Of a stretch of DNA of 55,892 bases, positions 33,584-41,282 are shown piece after piece. Numbering within the stretch: the first letter of the stretch is position 1; every line of letters begins with the position of its first letter. This DNA comes from Aneurinibacillus danicus. Lineage in GTDB: Bacteria > Bacillota > Bacilli > Aneurinibacillales > Aneurinibacillaceae. Both the position numbers and the translations under genes were made by a program. The stretch covers positions 1 through 55,892 of the forward strand of contig NZ_BJXX01000016.1 of the NCBI RefSeq assembly GCF_007991215.1, in the 5' to 3' direction. A model generated the notes under the pieces. The model was not told the DNA's origin, made no database searches, and saw only the letters and a program-made list of their open reading frames with translations.

Positions 33584-34527
33584 GATTTATTCTCCCTTAA
33601 CAGAAGGTATATAAAATAAACACCGCCGATAAAATTTATAATAACGCTTAAAGTTGTGGAGAATGTGAAGACTCTTTCGACAATCAATTGTCCTCCAAGT
33701 AAAGCTATAATGCTTATGAAAATAGAACCTACGATTAAATATTTATGTTTATATGTTTTTAAAAACTCATAAGCAACATTAGCTACAAGCAGTCCTAAGA
33801 ATGTGATAGGCCCAACTAAAGCTGTCGCTATCGAAATAAGTATCGCTATGATTATTAAGAGCCTTTTTACAACATGGTCATAATCTATTCCTAAATTTAT
33901 GGCCTGTTCTCTTCCTAGTGATAACACATCCAAGTACTTAGCAAACCTTAAAAAATATAAGGTGATTGCTAACACCGATATACTTGCTATCATCAGGAGA
34001 TCGGTGTTGATATTATTGAAACTCGCGAACATCTTATCCTGGACAACCTGAAACTCATTCGGATCAATGAGCACCTGCATAAAAGTTGATAAGCTTTGAA
34101 ATAATGTCCCGAATATTAATCCCATCAACAGCAAGAAGTAAATGTTTTGTCCTTCCCTTTTAAAAAGAACTTTATATAACACTCCTGTAAATAACACCAT
34201 TAAACCTACGGATAGAATAAAATTTATGTTCTTATTAATTATCGTTAGGTTGCCAGAGCCAAATACAAAAATAAGGAAGGTCTGTACCAGCATATAAAGT
34301 GAGTCTAAGCCTATAATGCCGGGAGTCAATATCCTGTTATTGGTAATTGTCTGAAATACTATTGTTGAAAAAGCAATGGCACCACCGGTTAATATAATGG
34401 CAAGGATCTTCATTCCCCTGCTCGGAAGAATATAATCCCAATTATTACCAACTTTTGTAAATATGAATATAGCAATCAGCAGTACTGTAAAAATAGCAAG
34501 GAAAATTATCTTCACTCTATGATTCAT
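33577..34527 (-). CDS. yclO: siderophore ABC permease (YclO type)
   Basis: A 316-residue FecCD-family permease with eight to ten membrane helices (GGAIAFSTIVFQTITNNRILTPGIIGLDSLY; ALVGPITFLGLLVANVAYEFLKTYKH contains the EAA-like coupling loop). It pairs with YclN. It overlaps yclN by 11 bp. Confidence 0.93.
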   Translation of the reverse strand: MNHRVKIIFLAIFTVLLIAIFIFTKVGNNWDYILPSRGMKILAIILTGGAIAFSTIVFQTITNNRILTPGIIGLDSLYMLVQTFLIFVFGSGNLTIINKNINFILSVGLMVLFTGVLYKVLFKREGQNIYFLLLMGLIFGTLFQSLSTFMQVLIDPNEFQVVQDKMFASFNNINTDLLMIASISVLAITLYFLRFAKYLDVLSLGREQAINLGIDYDHVVKRLLIIIAILISIATALVGPITFLGLLVANVAYEFLKTYKHKYLIVGSIFISIIALLGGQLIVERVFTFSTTLSVIINFIGGVYFIYLLLRENKSW

Positions 34528-35470
34528 ATGCCCTTCTCCCCATTAACAAGTAAGCAAAAATACCACTTCCTATCACCCCAACTGTAAGACCAATGGGAAT
34601 CTCATACGGATAGATAATGATACGACCCAGTATGTCACAGCACAATACGAATACCGCTCCTAATAAAGCTGTATGAGATAGTGTTTTTTTTAGATGATCC
34701 CCCTGGTAAATAGCAACAATATTAGGGATGATAAGACCTAAGAACGGTATCATACCAACTGTAAGTATAACTACAGAAGAGACGAGGGCTACAATCGTTA
34801 AACCGAGATTTACAACACGTTTATAATTAAGTCCTAGATTAATGGAAAACTCTTCACCCATTCCTGCAATTGTAAACTTATTCGCAAACATATAAGCTAT
34901 AATTACAAGTGGAATGCTTATATATATAAGCTCATATTGCCCTTTAATTATCATGGAAAAATCCCCCTGTAACCATGAGGACATATTCTGGATGAGATCA
35001 TACTTGTAAGCAAAAAATGTCGTTATTGAATTTATAATATTCCCGAACATCAATCCTACAAGCGGTATAAAAATAGCATCTTTATACCTCACTTTTTCCA
35101 GGATTCTCATAAATATAAACGTTCCAAGCAATGCAAATATGAAAGCTATAACCATCTTCAGCAGAGGACTGGCCGCAGTAAATATCATTAAGGAAACTAA
35201 AATTCCTAACCGAGCGGAATCCATCGTTCCAGCAGTCGTCGGTGATACAAATTTATTTCTGGTTAGCTGCTGCATAATTAGACCACATATACTCATGCTA
35301 ATTCCGGCAATAATAATGCTAACTAAACGGGGAATCCTGCTTGCAAACAAAATTTGGGCCTTCTCTTCACTCAAATTGAAAATATCTAAAACCGTTATAT
35401 CCTTTACACCAATAAATAAGGAAATGAATGATAAAACAATTAGCGCGATAAATAGGTATCTTCTCTTCAT
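34517..35470 (-). CDS. yclN: siderophore ABC permease (YclN type)
   Basis: A 317-residue FecCD permease (SIIIAGISMSICGLIMQQLTRNKFVSPTTAGTMDSARLG; TVGMIPFLGLIIPNIVAIYQGDHLKKTL). First gene of the yclNOPQ operon; its start lies 68 bp below a near-perfect Fur box. By homology the operon imports petrobactin-type catecholates, not the hydroxamate made by the rhb cluster, but specificity is not proven. Confidence 0.93.
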   Translation of the reverse strand: MKRRYLFIALIVLSFISLFIGVKDITVLDIFNLSEEKAQILFASRIPRLVSIIIAGISMSICGLIMQQLTRNKFVSPTTAGTMDSARLGILVSLMIFTAASPLLKMVIAFIFALLGTFIFMRILEKVRYKDAIFIPLVGLMFGNIINSITTFFAYKYDLIQNMSSWLQGDFSMIIKGQYELIYISIPLVIIAYMFANKFTIAGMGEEFSINLGLNYKRVVNLGLTIVALVSSVVILTVGMIPFLGLIIPNIVAIYQGDHLKKTLSHTALLGAVFVLCCDILGRIIIYPYEIPIGLTVGVIGSGIFAYLLMGRRAYES

Positions 35471-35537
35471 AACTCTTCCTTACTCTTTCTTTGACAAAGG
35501 GTTTTTAATTGATAGAACCACAAGAACTTTATTTTAA

Positions 35538-35556
35538 GATAAAGATAATCATTATC
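35538..35556. promoter_or_regulatory. Fur box of yclNOPQ, proximal
   Basis: GATAAAGATAATCATTATC is one mismatch from the classical GATAATGATAATCATTATC 19-mer. Confidence 0.85.
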
Positions 35557-35576
35557 AATAAAAAGCAAAAAAACTT

Positions 35577-35640
35577 TACCGTTCTACCACGATTTTCATG
35601 TCGGGGTTGCGGCTGAGACGCCATGGTGTTTTTCTGTATT
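35577..35640 (+). repeat. dispersed repeat R3, short degenerate copy
   Basis: ATTTTCATGTCGGGGTTG and GCCATGGTG, followed by TTTTTCTG, match in order the box at 11287-11345 and the reverse complement of 49260-49350. It sits between the two Fur boxes. Confidence 0.55.
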
Positions 35641-35662
35641 CAGTTAAAATCAATCCACAAAA

Positions 35663-35683
35663 TGAAAATGATTATTTTTATCA
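35663..35683. promoter_or_regulatory. second Fur-like box, distal
   Basis: The 21-base site beginning TGAAAATGATTATT and ending TTATCA matches 18 of 21 positions of the extended Fur consensus. It is 190 bp upstream of yclN, separated from the proximal box by repeat R3. Confidence 0.65.
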
Positions 35684-35770
35684 TTAGGTAGGGAAAAAAA
35701 TATATGGAACATTGACTCTCCATCTGAATTAGATCAGTTATTATCCTGTAAGACCTGAAAATACCTAACA

Positions 35771-35822
35771 CCTCTTTTTTTAAAGAATACTTGTTTAAAC
35801 AAGTATTCTTTAAAAAAAGAGG
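35771..35822. promoter_or_regulatory. 52-bp perfect palindrome containing a MarR-type operator
   Basis: Every base from 35771 to 35822 is self-complementary. The centre is ACTTGTTTAAACAAGT (35789-35804); the outer arms are T- and A-rich and end 3 bp before the marR stop codon. The centre is one base different from the site in front of marR (36308-36323). It can act as a marR terminator, as an operator, or both. Confidence 0.8.
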
Positions 35823-35825
35823 GAA

Positions 35826-36266
35826 TCACTTCAGATTCTCCCTTATTTTATCAAGAACCCTTAAACAAATTGCCATGTCTTCCGGATCGATTTCGAAGGA
35901 AGCGTCCGCAATTGTTTTTTTGGCTAATTCTTCAAGTTGTGTTTGCATTTTCTTGCTTTCCTCTGTCAAGTATATGAGGTTAACACGCCTGTCTGTCGTG
36001 TGAAAGATCCGTTTTACCAGACCACGTTTTATCATATTGTCTATTAAGCGTGAAACACTGGGCTGGTCTTTTTCGGTTAGTAATGCTAAATTATTTTGGG
36101 TTTGACCGTCTTTCTCATAAAGCCGGCTCATAATCTGCCATTGCTCATAGGTTACAGGAAAGCAGTGATCTTTAAAATTTTGATTTAATCTGTTTGAAAT
36201 TAATCGAGAAGCATGGAATAGTTTATATCCAAGAGAATCGTCTAAACGATATTTCTCGTGATTCAT
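35826..36266 (-). CDS. MarR family transcriptional regulator
   Basis: A 146-residue winged-helix regulator: FPVTYEQWQIMSRLYEKDGQTQNNLALLTEKDQPSVSRLIDNMIKRGLVKR is the DNA-binding core and TTDRRVNLIYLT the wing. No conserved cysteine at an OhrR-type position near the N-terminus is seen. The start follows AAGGGAGAACATTA. A palindrome over its promoter implies autoregulation, and a near copy lies downstream toward yclNOPQ. Confidence 0.93.
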   Translation of the reverse strand: MNHEKYRLDDSLGYKLFHASRLISNRLNQNFKDHCFPVTYEQWQIMSRLYEKDGQTQNNLALLTEKDQPSVSRLIDNMIKRGLVKRIFHTTDRRVNLIYLTEESKKMQTQLEELAKKTIADASFEIDPEDMAICLRVLDKIRENLK

Positions 36267-36307
36267 TAATGTTCTCCCTTACTATCTTTCGTATCCCATA
36301 TTATAAT

Positions 36308-36323
36308 AAAACACTTGTTTAGA
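36308..36323. promoter_or_regulatory. operator over the marR promoter
   Basis: ACTTGTTTAGACAAGT overlaps the -35 region; TTATAAT (-10) lies about 15-18 bases downstream on the minus strand. Almost identical to the centre of the palindrome at 35771-35822. Confidence 0.75.
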
Positions 36324-36378
36324 CAAGTATTTTTTCGATTTGAATTCTACGATAAACAAATTCCTTTTCTTCATAAAG

Positions 36379-36422
36379 AAAGACCCGAAATCACACCGTT
36401 CCCAGATGCATTTCGGGTCTTT
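36379..36422 (-). terminator. terminator of htpX
   Basis: AAGACCCGAAAT and ATTTCGGGTCTT, 12-bp stem, with T-rich sequence on both sides, 17 bp past the htpX stop. Confidence 0.85.
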
Positions 36423-36438
36423 TGTTTTCTCTCTGCGA

Positions 36439-37323
36439 TTACTTTCCGGATTGCAGGCGCGCAATACGATCATCTAAATCCGGATGGCTGGCAAATAGTC
36501 CGAGGAATCCGCCTTTTTTGCCGTTAATTTTAAGTGCGGCAACCGATTGCTGTTCTGTATCTACCATCTGTACTGTCTGCTTTAATGACTGCAACGCATG
36601 AATCATTTTATCCTTTCCTGCTAAACGGGCGCCACCTTCATCCGCACGGTATTCGCGGTAACGTGAGAACGCCATAACGACAAGGCTCCCAAGGATCGAG
36701 AACAGAATATCGAACACAATCACCGCGACAAAGTGAACGACTGGTGCCACATCTTCCCGTACAAATCGAGAAGCAATGTACGCACATATACGGGACAGGA
36801 ACACAACGAATGTGTTGATGACACCCTGCAGGAGCGTCATGGTGACCATATCTCCGTTGGCAATATGAGCCACTTCATGCGCCAGGACACCAGATACCGC
36901 ATCATCATCCATCCGCTCCAGCAATCCGCTGGATACGGCTACCAGTGAACGTTTTTTCGATGGGCCGGTCGCAAACGCGTTAACCTCCGGTGAATGATAA
37001 ATCCCTACCTCTGGCATTGTTTTCATCCCAGCTTTACGTGCCAGACTGTAGACCTCATCAAGTAAAGCTTTTTCTGTTGGGTGTAATGGCCCGTTCGGAT
37101 CGATGACCTGAACCCCCATCATCCACTTTGCCATGACTCTGGACAGCGCCAGAGAAATCAAAGCACCTGAGAAGCCTACCACGCCACTAAAGACAAGCAA
37201 TGCACCAAAGTTAATACCCTGGGATGTAATGTAGCTTTGAACACCTAACAGGCTGGTCACTATCCCAATCGTAACAATCACCAGCATATTTACCAGCAAA
37301 AACAACCCAATCCGTTTAAACAT
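36439..37323 (-). CDS. htpX: membrane zinc metalloprotease HtpX
   Basis: A 294-residue M48 protease that degrades misfolded membrane proteins. Two N-terminal helices (about 6-27 and 35-58), the zinc motif HEVAH in [15 protein letters not shown], two further helices, and the third ligand in [15 protein letters not shown]. Last gene of the spo0M-ecsC-htpX cluster. Ribosome binding site AAAGGGAGAAG. Confidence 0.95.
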   Translation of the reverse strand: MFKRIGLFLLVNMLVIVTIGIVTSLLGVQSYITSQGINFGALLVFSGVVGFSGALISLALSRVMAKWMMGVQVIDPNGPLHPTEKALLDEVYSLARKAGMKTMPEVGIYHSPEVNAFATGPSKKRSLVAVSSGLLERMDDDAVSGVLAHEVAHIANGDMVTMTLLQGVINTFVVFLSRICAYIASRFVREDVAPVVHFVAVIVFDILFSILGSLVVMAFSRYREYRADEGGARLAGKDKMIHALQSLKQTVQMVDTEQQSVAALKINGKKGGFLGLFASHPDLDDRIARLQSGK

Positions 37324-37350
37324 ATCTTCTCCCTTTCTTATAGACTAATT

Positions 37351-38193
37351 TTAGGAAGCCTGCTCTTCCAGCTTTTCTAAAATACGGCGTTTCCGATACA
37401 ACATTCGACCGACTTCCGCCATTTCTTCAATGGTGCTTTTATTGATATACGCACCGAATAAAATCCCTACAATCGGGATCAATTGAAAAAGCTTTTTCCA
37501 GCCAAAGTTATCCAAATGCGTCATTGCAACTTCTTTCCATCCTTGCAGCTGTGCCATCGTCTGGCGTTCCCGTTGCGGACCATGAAATGCGCTGAGTTCC
37601 TCAATAATGGCTTTCTTCCCGACAATATCCGAAGAGACGAATTGCATGCACTTGATAATGAAAATGCGCTCTTCTTTGTCATTCGGATCATACCCGTAGG
37701 AGATGGCGATTTCCTGCAATATCTTGAGGGACAATCCCAACAAAGCCGGGATGTCGAGGGCTAAGGTAAAGATGCCGCCGATGCCTGTCGTCGCTCCTTG
37801 AACCATTGCAAACTGAGTGCGTGACTTAGACAGGTCCTCCGCTACCGTATCCATGATATGCAGCGGCAGACATCCGACATCGGACACTGATGACGGAGGC
37901 AAAGTGGTAGAAACATCCGGAAAACTTGCAAATTTATCCAGAACATGTTTCTCATGAATTAAATACTGGCCACCGGATTGAATATAGCTTCCCACCTCAT
38001 CAATCGCCTGCCCGATTTTATCATGCAGAAATTTTGGCGTCACTTTATCCAAAAGAACAAAAGGAAGTCGGCCTATTTTCTCCCAAAACCATAAATCTTT
38101 TTGCTCCTGTTCCCACTCTGCGACTTTTTGTAGTTCTTGCAGCAGATACTCCCTTGATTTCCTGCTTTCCAGGTGTATCCCTCCCATTTGCAT
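37351..38193 (-). CDS. EcsC family protein
   Basis: About 280 residues of the EcsC-related family, whose biochemical role is unknown. Features: amphipathic N-terminal helices (YLLQELQKVAEWEQEQKDLWFWEKIGRLPF), a Gly/Ala-rich membrane-active segment (MVQGATTGIGGIFTLALDIPALLGLSLKILQEIAISYGYD) and LIPIVGILFGAYINKSTIEEM near the end. The start is uncertain: no ribosome binding site serves ATG 38193 or the frame's first ATG at 38265, while GGGAGGG is correctly spaced for a CTG at 38172. Co-directional with spo0M and htpX. Confidence 0.85.
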   Translation of the reverse strand: MQMGGIHLESRKSREYLLQELQKVAEWEQEQKDLWFWEKIGRLPFVLLDKVTPKFLHDKIGQAIDEVGSYIQSGGQYLIHEKHVLDKFASFPDVSTTLPPSSVSDVGCLPLHIMDTVAEDLSKSRTQFAMVQGATTGIGGIFTLALDIPALLGLSLKILQEIAISYGYDPNDKEERIFIIKCMQFVSSDIVGKKAIIEELSAFHGPQRERQTMAQLQGWKEVAMTHLDNFGWKKLFQLIPIVGILFGAYINKSTIEEMAEVGRMLYRKRRILEKLEEQAS

Positions 38194-38276
38194 TGAATTA
38201 TAAAACGGCTGACTTCCTACCAAACAAAAAGCAGTGTTTATTATTCTTCTCTTACCCCTGATCAAACAAACACAGC

Positions 38277-39242
38277 TTACTCATCATCACCGCCAAAGAA
38301 ATCATCAAAGAATCCACCGTCTTCTTCGCCTTCCTCTTCACCAATCATCTCCTCGGCTCCCCCGAGTGCTTCTTCCACGCCCTCGTCTTCCATGATTTCA
38401 TTCATAATTTCAGAAATTACCATCCCGCCTAACAGGCCTGCAGCAAGGCCCCCGATTGCTCCGGCAAAACCGCCATGTCGATGGTTCCCATGTCCATACG
38501 GCATCGAATGACGGTGATATAAATAGGCTTCCGGATTTCCTGCCATCTCTGCCATCACATCACGGAGATAATCCGCAAGACGGGAAACATCAGAGAGCAG
38601 CTCGTTAGACAGAACGATTTCCTGCTTAATTTCAACCTCCCGGCCGAAAGAATACAAATCAAGCTCTAACAAAAGACGAATTTGATGCTCCTCAATGGCC
38701 GCAACAAACTCGACTTCTTTTACCCGGTCGCGCAGGAAGGACGTTGGGAAGAATTCAAACTCCTGTGTATATCCGTCAAATGCACGGGAATCATGTTTCT
38801 CTCGCAAGCCCAGCTCTTCAAAAGCCCGTAAAATGTTCATGAAACGAGCCGGTGGATTCACACGGATGTAGTCATTGTCTTTACTGTCTACGCCTGCGGC
38901 AATGTCCAGGTTCGTGGCAAAATAATAAGCTACCATATGACTGGATACGAGTAAATCTTTTGGCAAATCGTATGTGAACGGAATGGTTTGTCTTTCGCCA
39001 GCACGAAGCGTCTTCATGATTGGAATCGAAATGGTCGAAACCACTTGCCTGTATTCTTTTTGTTTTGTACGAAGATGAAGAACAAAATCCACATCAATTT
39101 TGTTTAGCTCTTGTGCCACACTTCCACCCTGGAGAATCACTTCTCCTTCCACCTTATCTCCAAGCGTATACTCGTTTTGTTTTAAGATAAGGTCTACCTT
39201 TGCGGAACCAATTCCGATTTTGGCCATCATTTTCTTAAACAT
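38277..39242 (-). CDS. spo0M: Spo0M-type sporulation-control protein
   Basis: A 321-residue protein. The first about 250 residues form two arrestin-like beta domains (KVDLILKQNEYTLGDKVEGEVILQGG; RTKQKEYRQVVSTISIPIMKTLRAGE; PFTYDLPKDLLVSS). A Gly/His-rich hinge (MPYGHGNHRHGGFAGAIGGLAAGLLGG, residues about 248-275 with a hydrophobic stretch) and a very acidic tail follow. In Bacillus it influences sporulation and cell-shape or division. The hydrophobic Gly-rich segment might insert in membranes. Confidence 0.9.
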   Translation of the reverse strand: MFKKMMAKIGIGSAKVDLILKQNEYTLGDKVEGEVILQGGSVAQELNKIDVDFVLHLRTKQKEYRQVVSTISIPIMKTLRAGERQTIPFTYDLPKDLLVSSHMVAYYFATNLDIAAGVDSKDNDYIRVNPPARFMNILRAFEELGLREKHDSRAFDGYTQEFEFFPTSFLRDRVKEVEFVAAIEEHQIRLLLELDLYSFGREVEIKQEIVLSNELLSDVSRLADYLRDVMAEMAGNPEAYLYHRHSMPYGHGNHRHGGFAGAIGGLAAGLLGGMVISEIMNEIMEDEGVEEALGGAEEMIGEEEGEEDGGFFDDFFGGDDE

Positions 39243-39279
39243 GCTCTCAATCTCCTTCTCTCTTACATAAAATATATCG

Positions 39280-39729
39280 TTAACTCAGCAGCAGGGTAAT
39301 CAGGTGGGACAATGATACGCCCTGAACCGATAACTTTCGAAGCAATACGTTACATTGCTGCTCATTTAGCGTAGTCAAAACTGGCTGTAATTCCAACAGA
39401 ATTTCTTTTGCTTCCTGTATTTTTTCTTCTGCCGCATCAATCCTCCTGGATACATCCTGCAGGGGAACCTGCAGCTCATCGAACACCGAAAGCCTTTGTT
39501 TGATTTCATACAAGGACAATCTCTCTTTTTTGTATAGTTCAATCAACCGCAGACGTTCAAGCGACTCCTCCGTGTAATACCGATACCCGGAATCCGTTCG
39601 CGTCGGTTTTAGCAGTTCCAGCTGCGTATAATAATCCACCGTCCGCTTTGACACACCTGCTCGCTCCGCGATTTCACTTATGCGGTACAACTTCCCATTG
39701 GTCTGCCCCTCCTTGTATGTATGAATCAC
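39280..39729 (-). CDS. MerR family transcriptional regulator
   Basis: A 149-residue regulator: YRISEIAERAGVSKRTVDYYTQLELLKPTRTDSGYRYYTEESLERL is the MerR winged helix, then a dimerisation coiled coil (residues about 80-115). No effector-binding cysteines are seen in the C-terminal part. It is 37 bp upstream of spo0M in the same direction, so it probably controls the spo0M-ecsC-htpX cluster and itself. The start lacks a strong ribosome binding site; an in-frame TTG 13 codons later is an alternative. Confidence 0.9.
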   Translation of the reverse strand: MIHTYKEGQTNGKLYRISEIAERAGVSKRTVDYYTQLELLKPTRTDSGYRYYTEESLERLRLIELYKKERLSLYEIKQRLSVFDELQVPLQDVSRRIDAAEEKIQEAKEILLELQPVLTTLNEQQCNVLLRKLSVQGVSLSHLITLLLS

Positions 39730-39745
39730 CGTATGAAACTATACA

Positions 39746-39833
39746 GTAAAACGTTATACTTAACACCTACTTCTTTTATACGGAAAGACTTTACTTCGGT
39801 TTCATTTTTTTATTGCGCAGTACAACGCTATAC
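39746..39833. promoter_or_regulatory. two-copy motif upstream of merR
   Basis: CAGTAAAACGTTATACTT (about 39744-39761) and CAGTACAACGCTATACTT (about 39818-39835) match at 16 of 18 positions, 74 bp apart. Each core (GTAAAACGTTATAC) is a near-palindrome. They are candidate MerR operators; the nearer copy overlaps likely promoter sequence of merR. Confidence 0.5.
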
Positions 39834-39906
39834 TTTGGCTCCACCATTTTCTACGCAGCAGTCTCTTTCAGGTTTCATTTTTATTCAGCAGGAATTATTT
39901 CAGAGT

Positions 39907-40098
39907 TTAAAAATCAATTTTAAGCTTCAGGAACCCGGCCTTGCGCAGCGCTTCAAAAATAATGATAAGAGCAGGTCCAAGAATCATCCCCAATACTCCT
40001 AACAACTGGAAGCCGATGTACATACTAATCAATGCGGACAGAGCACTGATGCCAAGGCTTGCTCCCATTATTTTAGGCTCAATGATTCTACGGATAAA
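39907..40098 (-). pseudogene. relic C-terminus of an AI-2E/YtvI-family transporter
   Basis: The minus strand has 63 codons plus stop reading FIRRIIEPKIMGASLGISAL, SALISMYIGFQLLGVLGMIL and GPALIIIFEALRKAG. IEPK-x-x-G and GVLG-x-x-LGP are the conserved end of the AI-2E transporter family. Upstream it stops abruptly at 40099 (TAA), where repeat sequence begins, so about 290 residues are missing. Confidence 0.78.
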
Positions 40099-40104
40099 TT
40101 ACCT

Positions 40105-40215
40105 GATACCTAAACGAGAAGGAAGTCCCTTTTCTGTGAAAATCGTGAGAAAAGAAGGAGAGAAAGAGGAAATGAGATCTACGGAAGAAAAAGGCCTTCG
40201 CCTTTTTCCTCATTT
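40105..40215. repeat. dispersed repeat R4 block
   Basis: The reverse complement (hairpin AAAAAGGCGAAGGCCTTTTT, then CTTCC, a pyrimidine-rich stretch, CTCAC, ATTTTCACAGAAAA) aligns with 49393-49485. The last bases of the window, TTTTTCTGTGAAAATC, match its outer edge. The hairpin lies just beyond the nrdB stop and could terminate nrdAB. Confidence 0.7.
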
Positions 40216-41247
40216 TTACAATTCATCAAAGCCATTGGCTGTCGTAACTTTAGCGTACGTCCGGGACTTGCCTTCAAAGAAATCGGTTTTCGTCTGATTC
40301 AGGGCCTCATCCGAAAACGGACGAATCCACGGCATGCAGTTATCGACGCCCTCATACATTTTGGCAAAACCCATTGTTTGCAGGCGTTTGTTGGCAATGA
40401 ATTTAATATAATCGGCAAACTCCTCTACATCGATGCCTTCTATTCCTTGCAGCACGTAATGTGCCCACTCGATTTCCAGCTCTACCGCTTTGCCAATCGT
40501 ATCATACACATACCGTCTGTTCGCTTCCGTGTTCAGTTCCGGAAAATCAGTAAGCAACAGCTTGCACACTTCCCCGAAGAAATATGCATGCTGCGCCTCA
40601 TCCCGTTGGATATAACTAATCATCTGGCTGGTACCCAGCATTTTCTGGTTACGGGCCAGGTTGTAGAAGAAAGCGAAACCACTGTAGAAGAACACCCCTT
40701 CAAGAATCATATCTGCTACAATTGCTTCAAAAAATGTTTGTGGATTCTTCTCATCACGGAAACGCTGGTAAACGCCCGCGATAAACAAATTGCGCCGCCG
40801 CAGCACTTCATCATGCTTCCAATACTCAAATACCTCTTTTTGTGTATGATAATCCACAATACTGGAAAGCACATATGAATATGATTGATTATGAATAACT
40901 TCTTGCTGATTAATGATAGCGGCAATCGCGACCAGTGAGGAGTCGGTGAAATACTGTCCTACATCGGTTACGAAATTTGTCTGCATGCTGTCGAGTACGG
41001 CAAGCAGGCCAATGATTTTCTTATACGCCTCCTGCTCGACAGACGTTAATTCTTTAAATTGCTGCTTATCTTTGTTCATCGGAATTTCCGACGGAATCCA
41101 GTGATTGGCGATAAGCACTTTATACAGCTTGTACATCTCCGGATGCCGGATATCATCCCAGTTTAGGACGGAAGAACACTCTCCTCCGATAATTTTTGTC
41201 GCCCGGTTGGGGGCTTCCGTATTGAATACCTCTTGTACTTTCAGCAT
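40216..41247 (-). CDS. nrdB: class I ribonucleotide reductase beta subunit
   Basis: A 343-residue radical-generating subunit. Metal ligands and the radical tyrosine are in place: D in VLDSMQ, E and H in QQEVIHNQSY with tyrosine four residues after the histidine, E in ADMILEGVFF, and E/H in QRDEAQHAYFF. The C-terminal peptide (TTANGFDEL) docks on the alpha subunit. It is 35 bp downstream of nrdA. Metal type (Fe or Mn) cannot be assigned. Confidence 0.94.
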   Translation of the reverse strand: MLKVQEVFNTEAPNRATKIIGGECSSVLNWDDIRHPEMYKLYKVLIANHWIPSEIPMNKDKQQFKELTSVEQEAYKKIIGLLAVLDSMQTNFVTDVGQYFTDSSLVAIAAIINQQEVIHNQSYSYVLSSIVDYHTQKEVFEYWKHDEVLRRRNLFIAGVYQRFRDEKNPQTFFEAIVADMILEGVFFYSGFAFFYNLARNQKMLGTSQMISYIQRDEAQHAYFFGEVCKLLLTDFPELNTEANRRYVYDTIGKAVELEIEWAHYVLQGIEGIDVEEFADYIKFIANKRLQTMGFAKMYEGVDNCMPWIRPFSDEALNQTKTDFFEGKSRTYAKVTTANGFDEL

Positions 41248-41282
41248 GAATTCAATCCCCTTCTCTTAGGATGTTGTTCAAT

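Noticed and set aside
11835-35470. yclNOPQ as the uptake system for the rhb siderophore
   Set aside because: Its closest resemblance is to catecholate/petrobactin importers, and it lies 14 kb away in a differently composed stretch; the link cannot be claimed.
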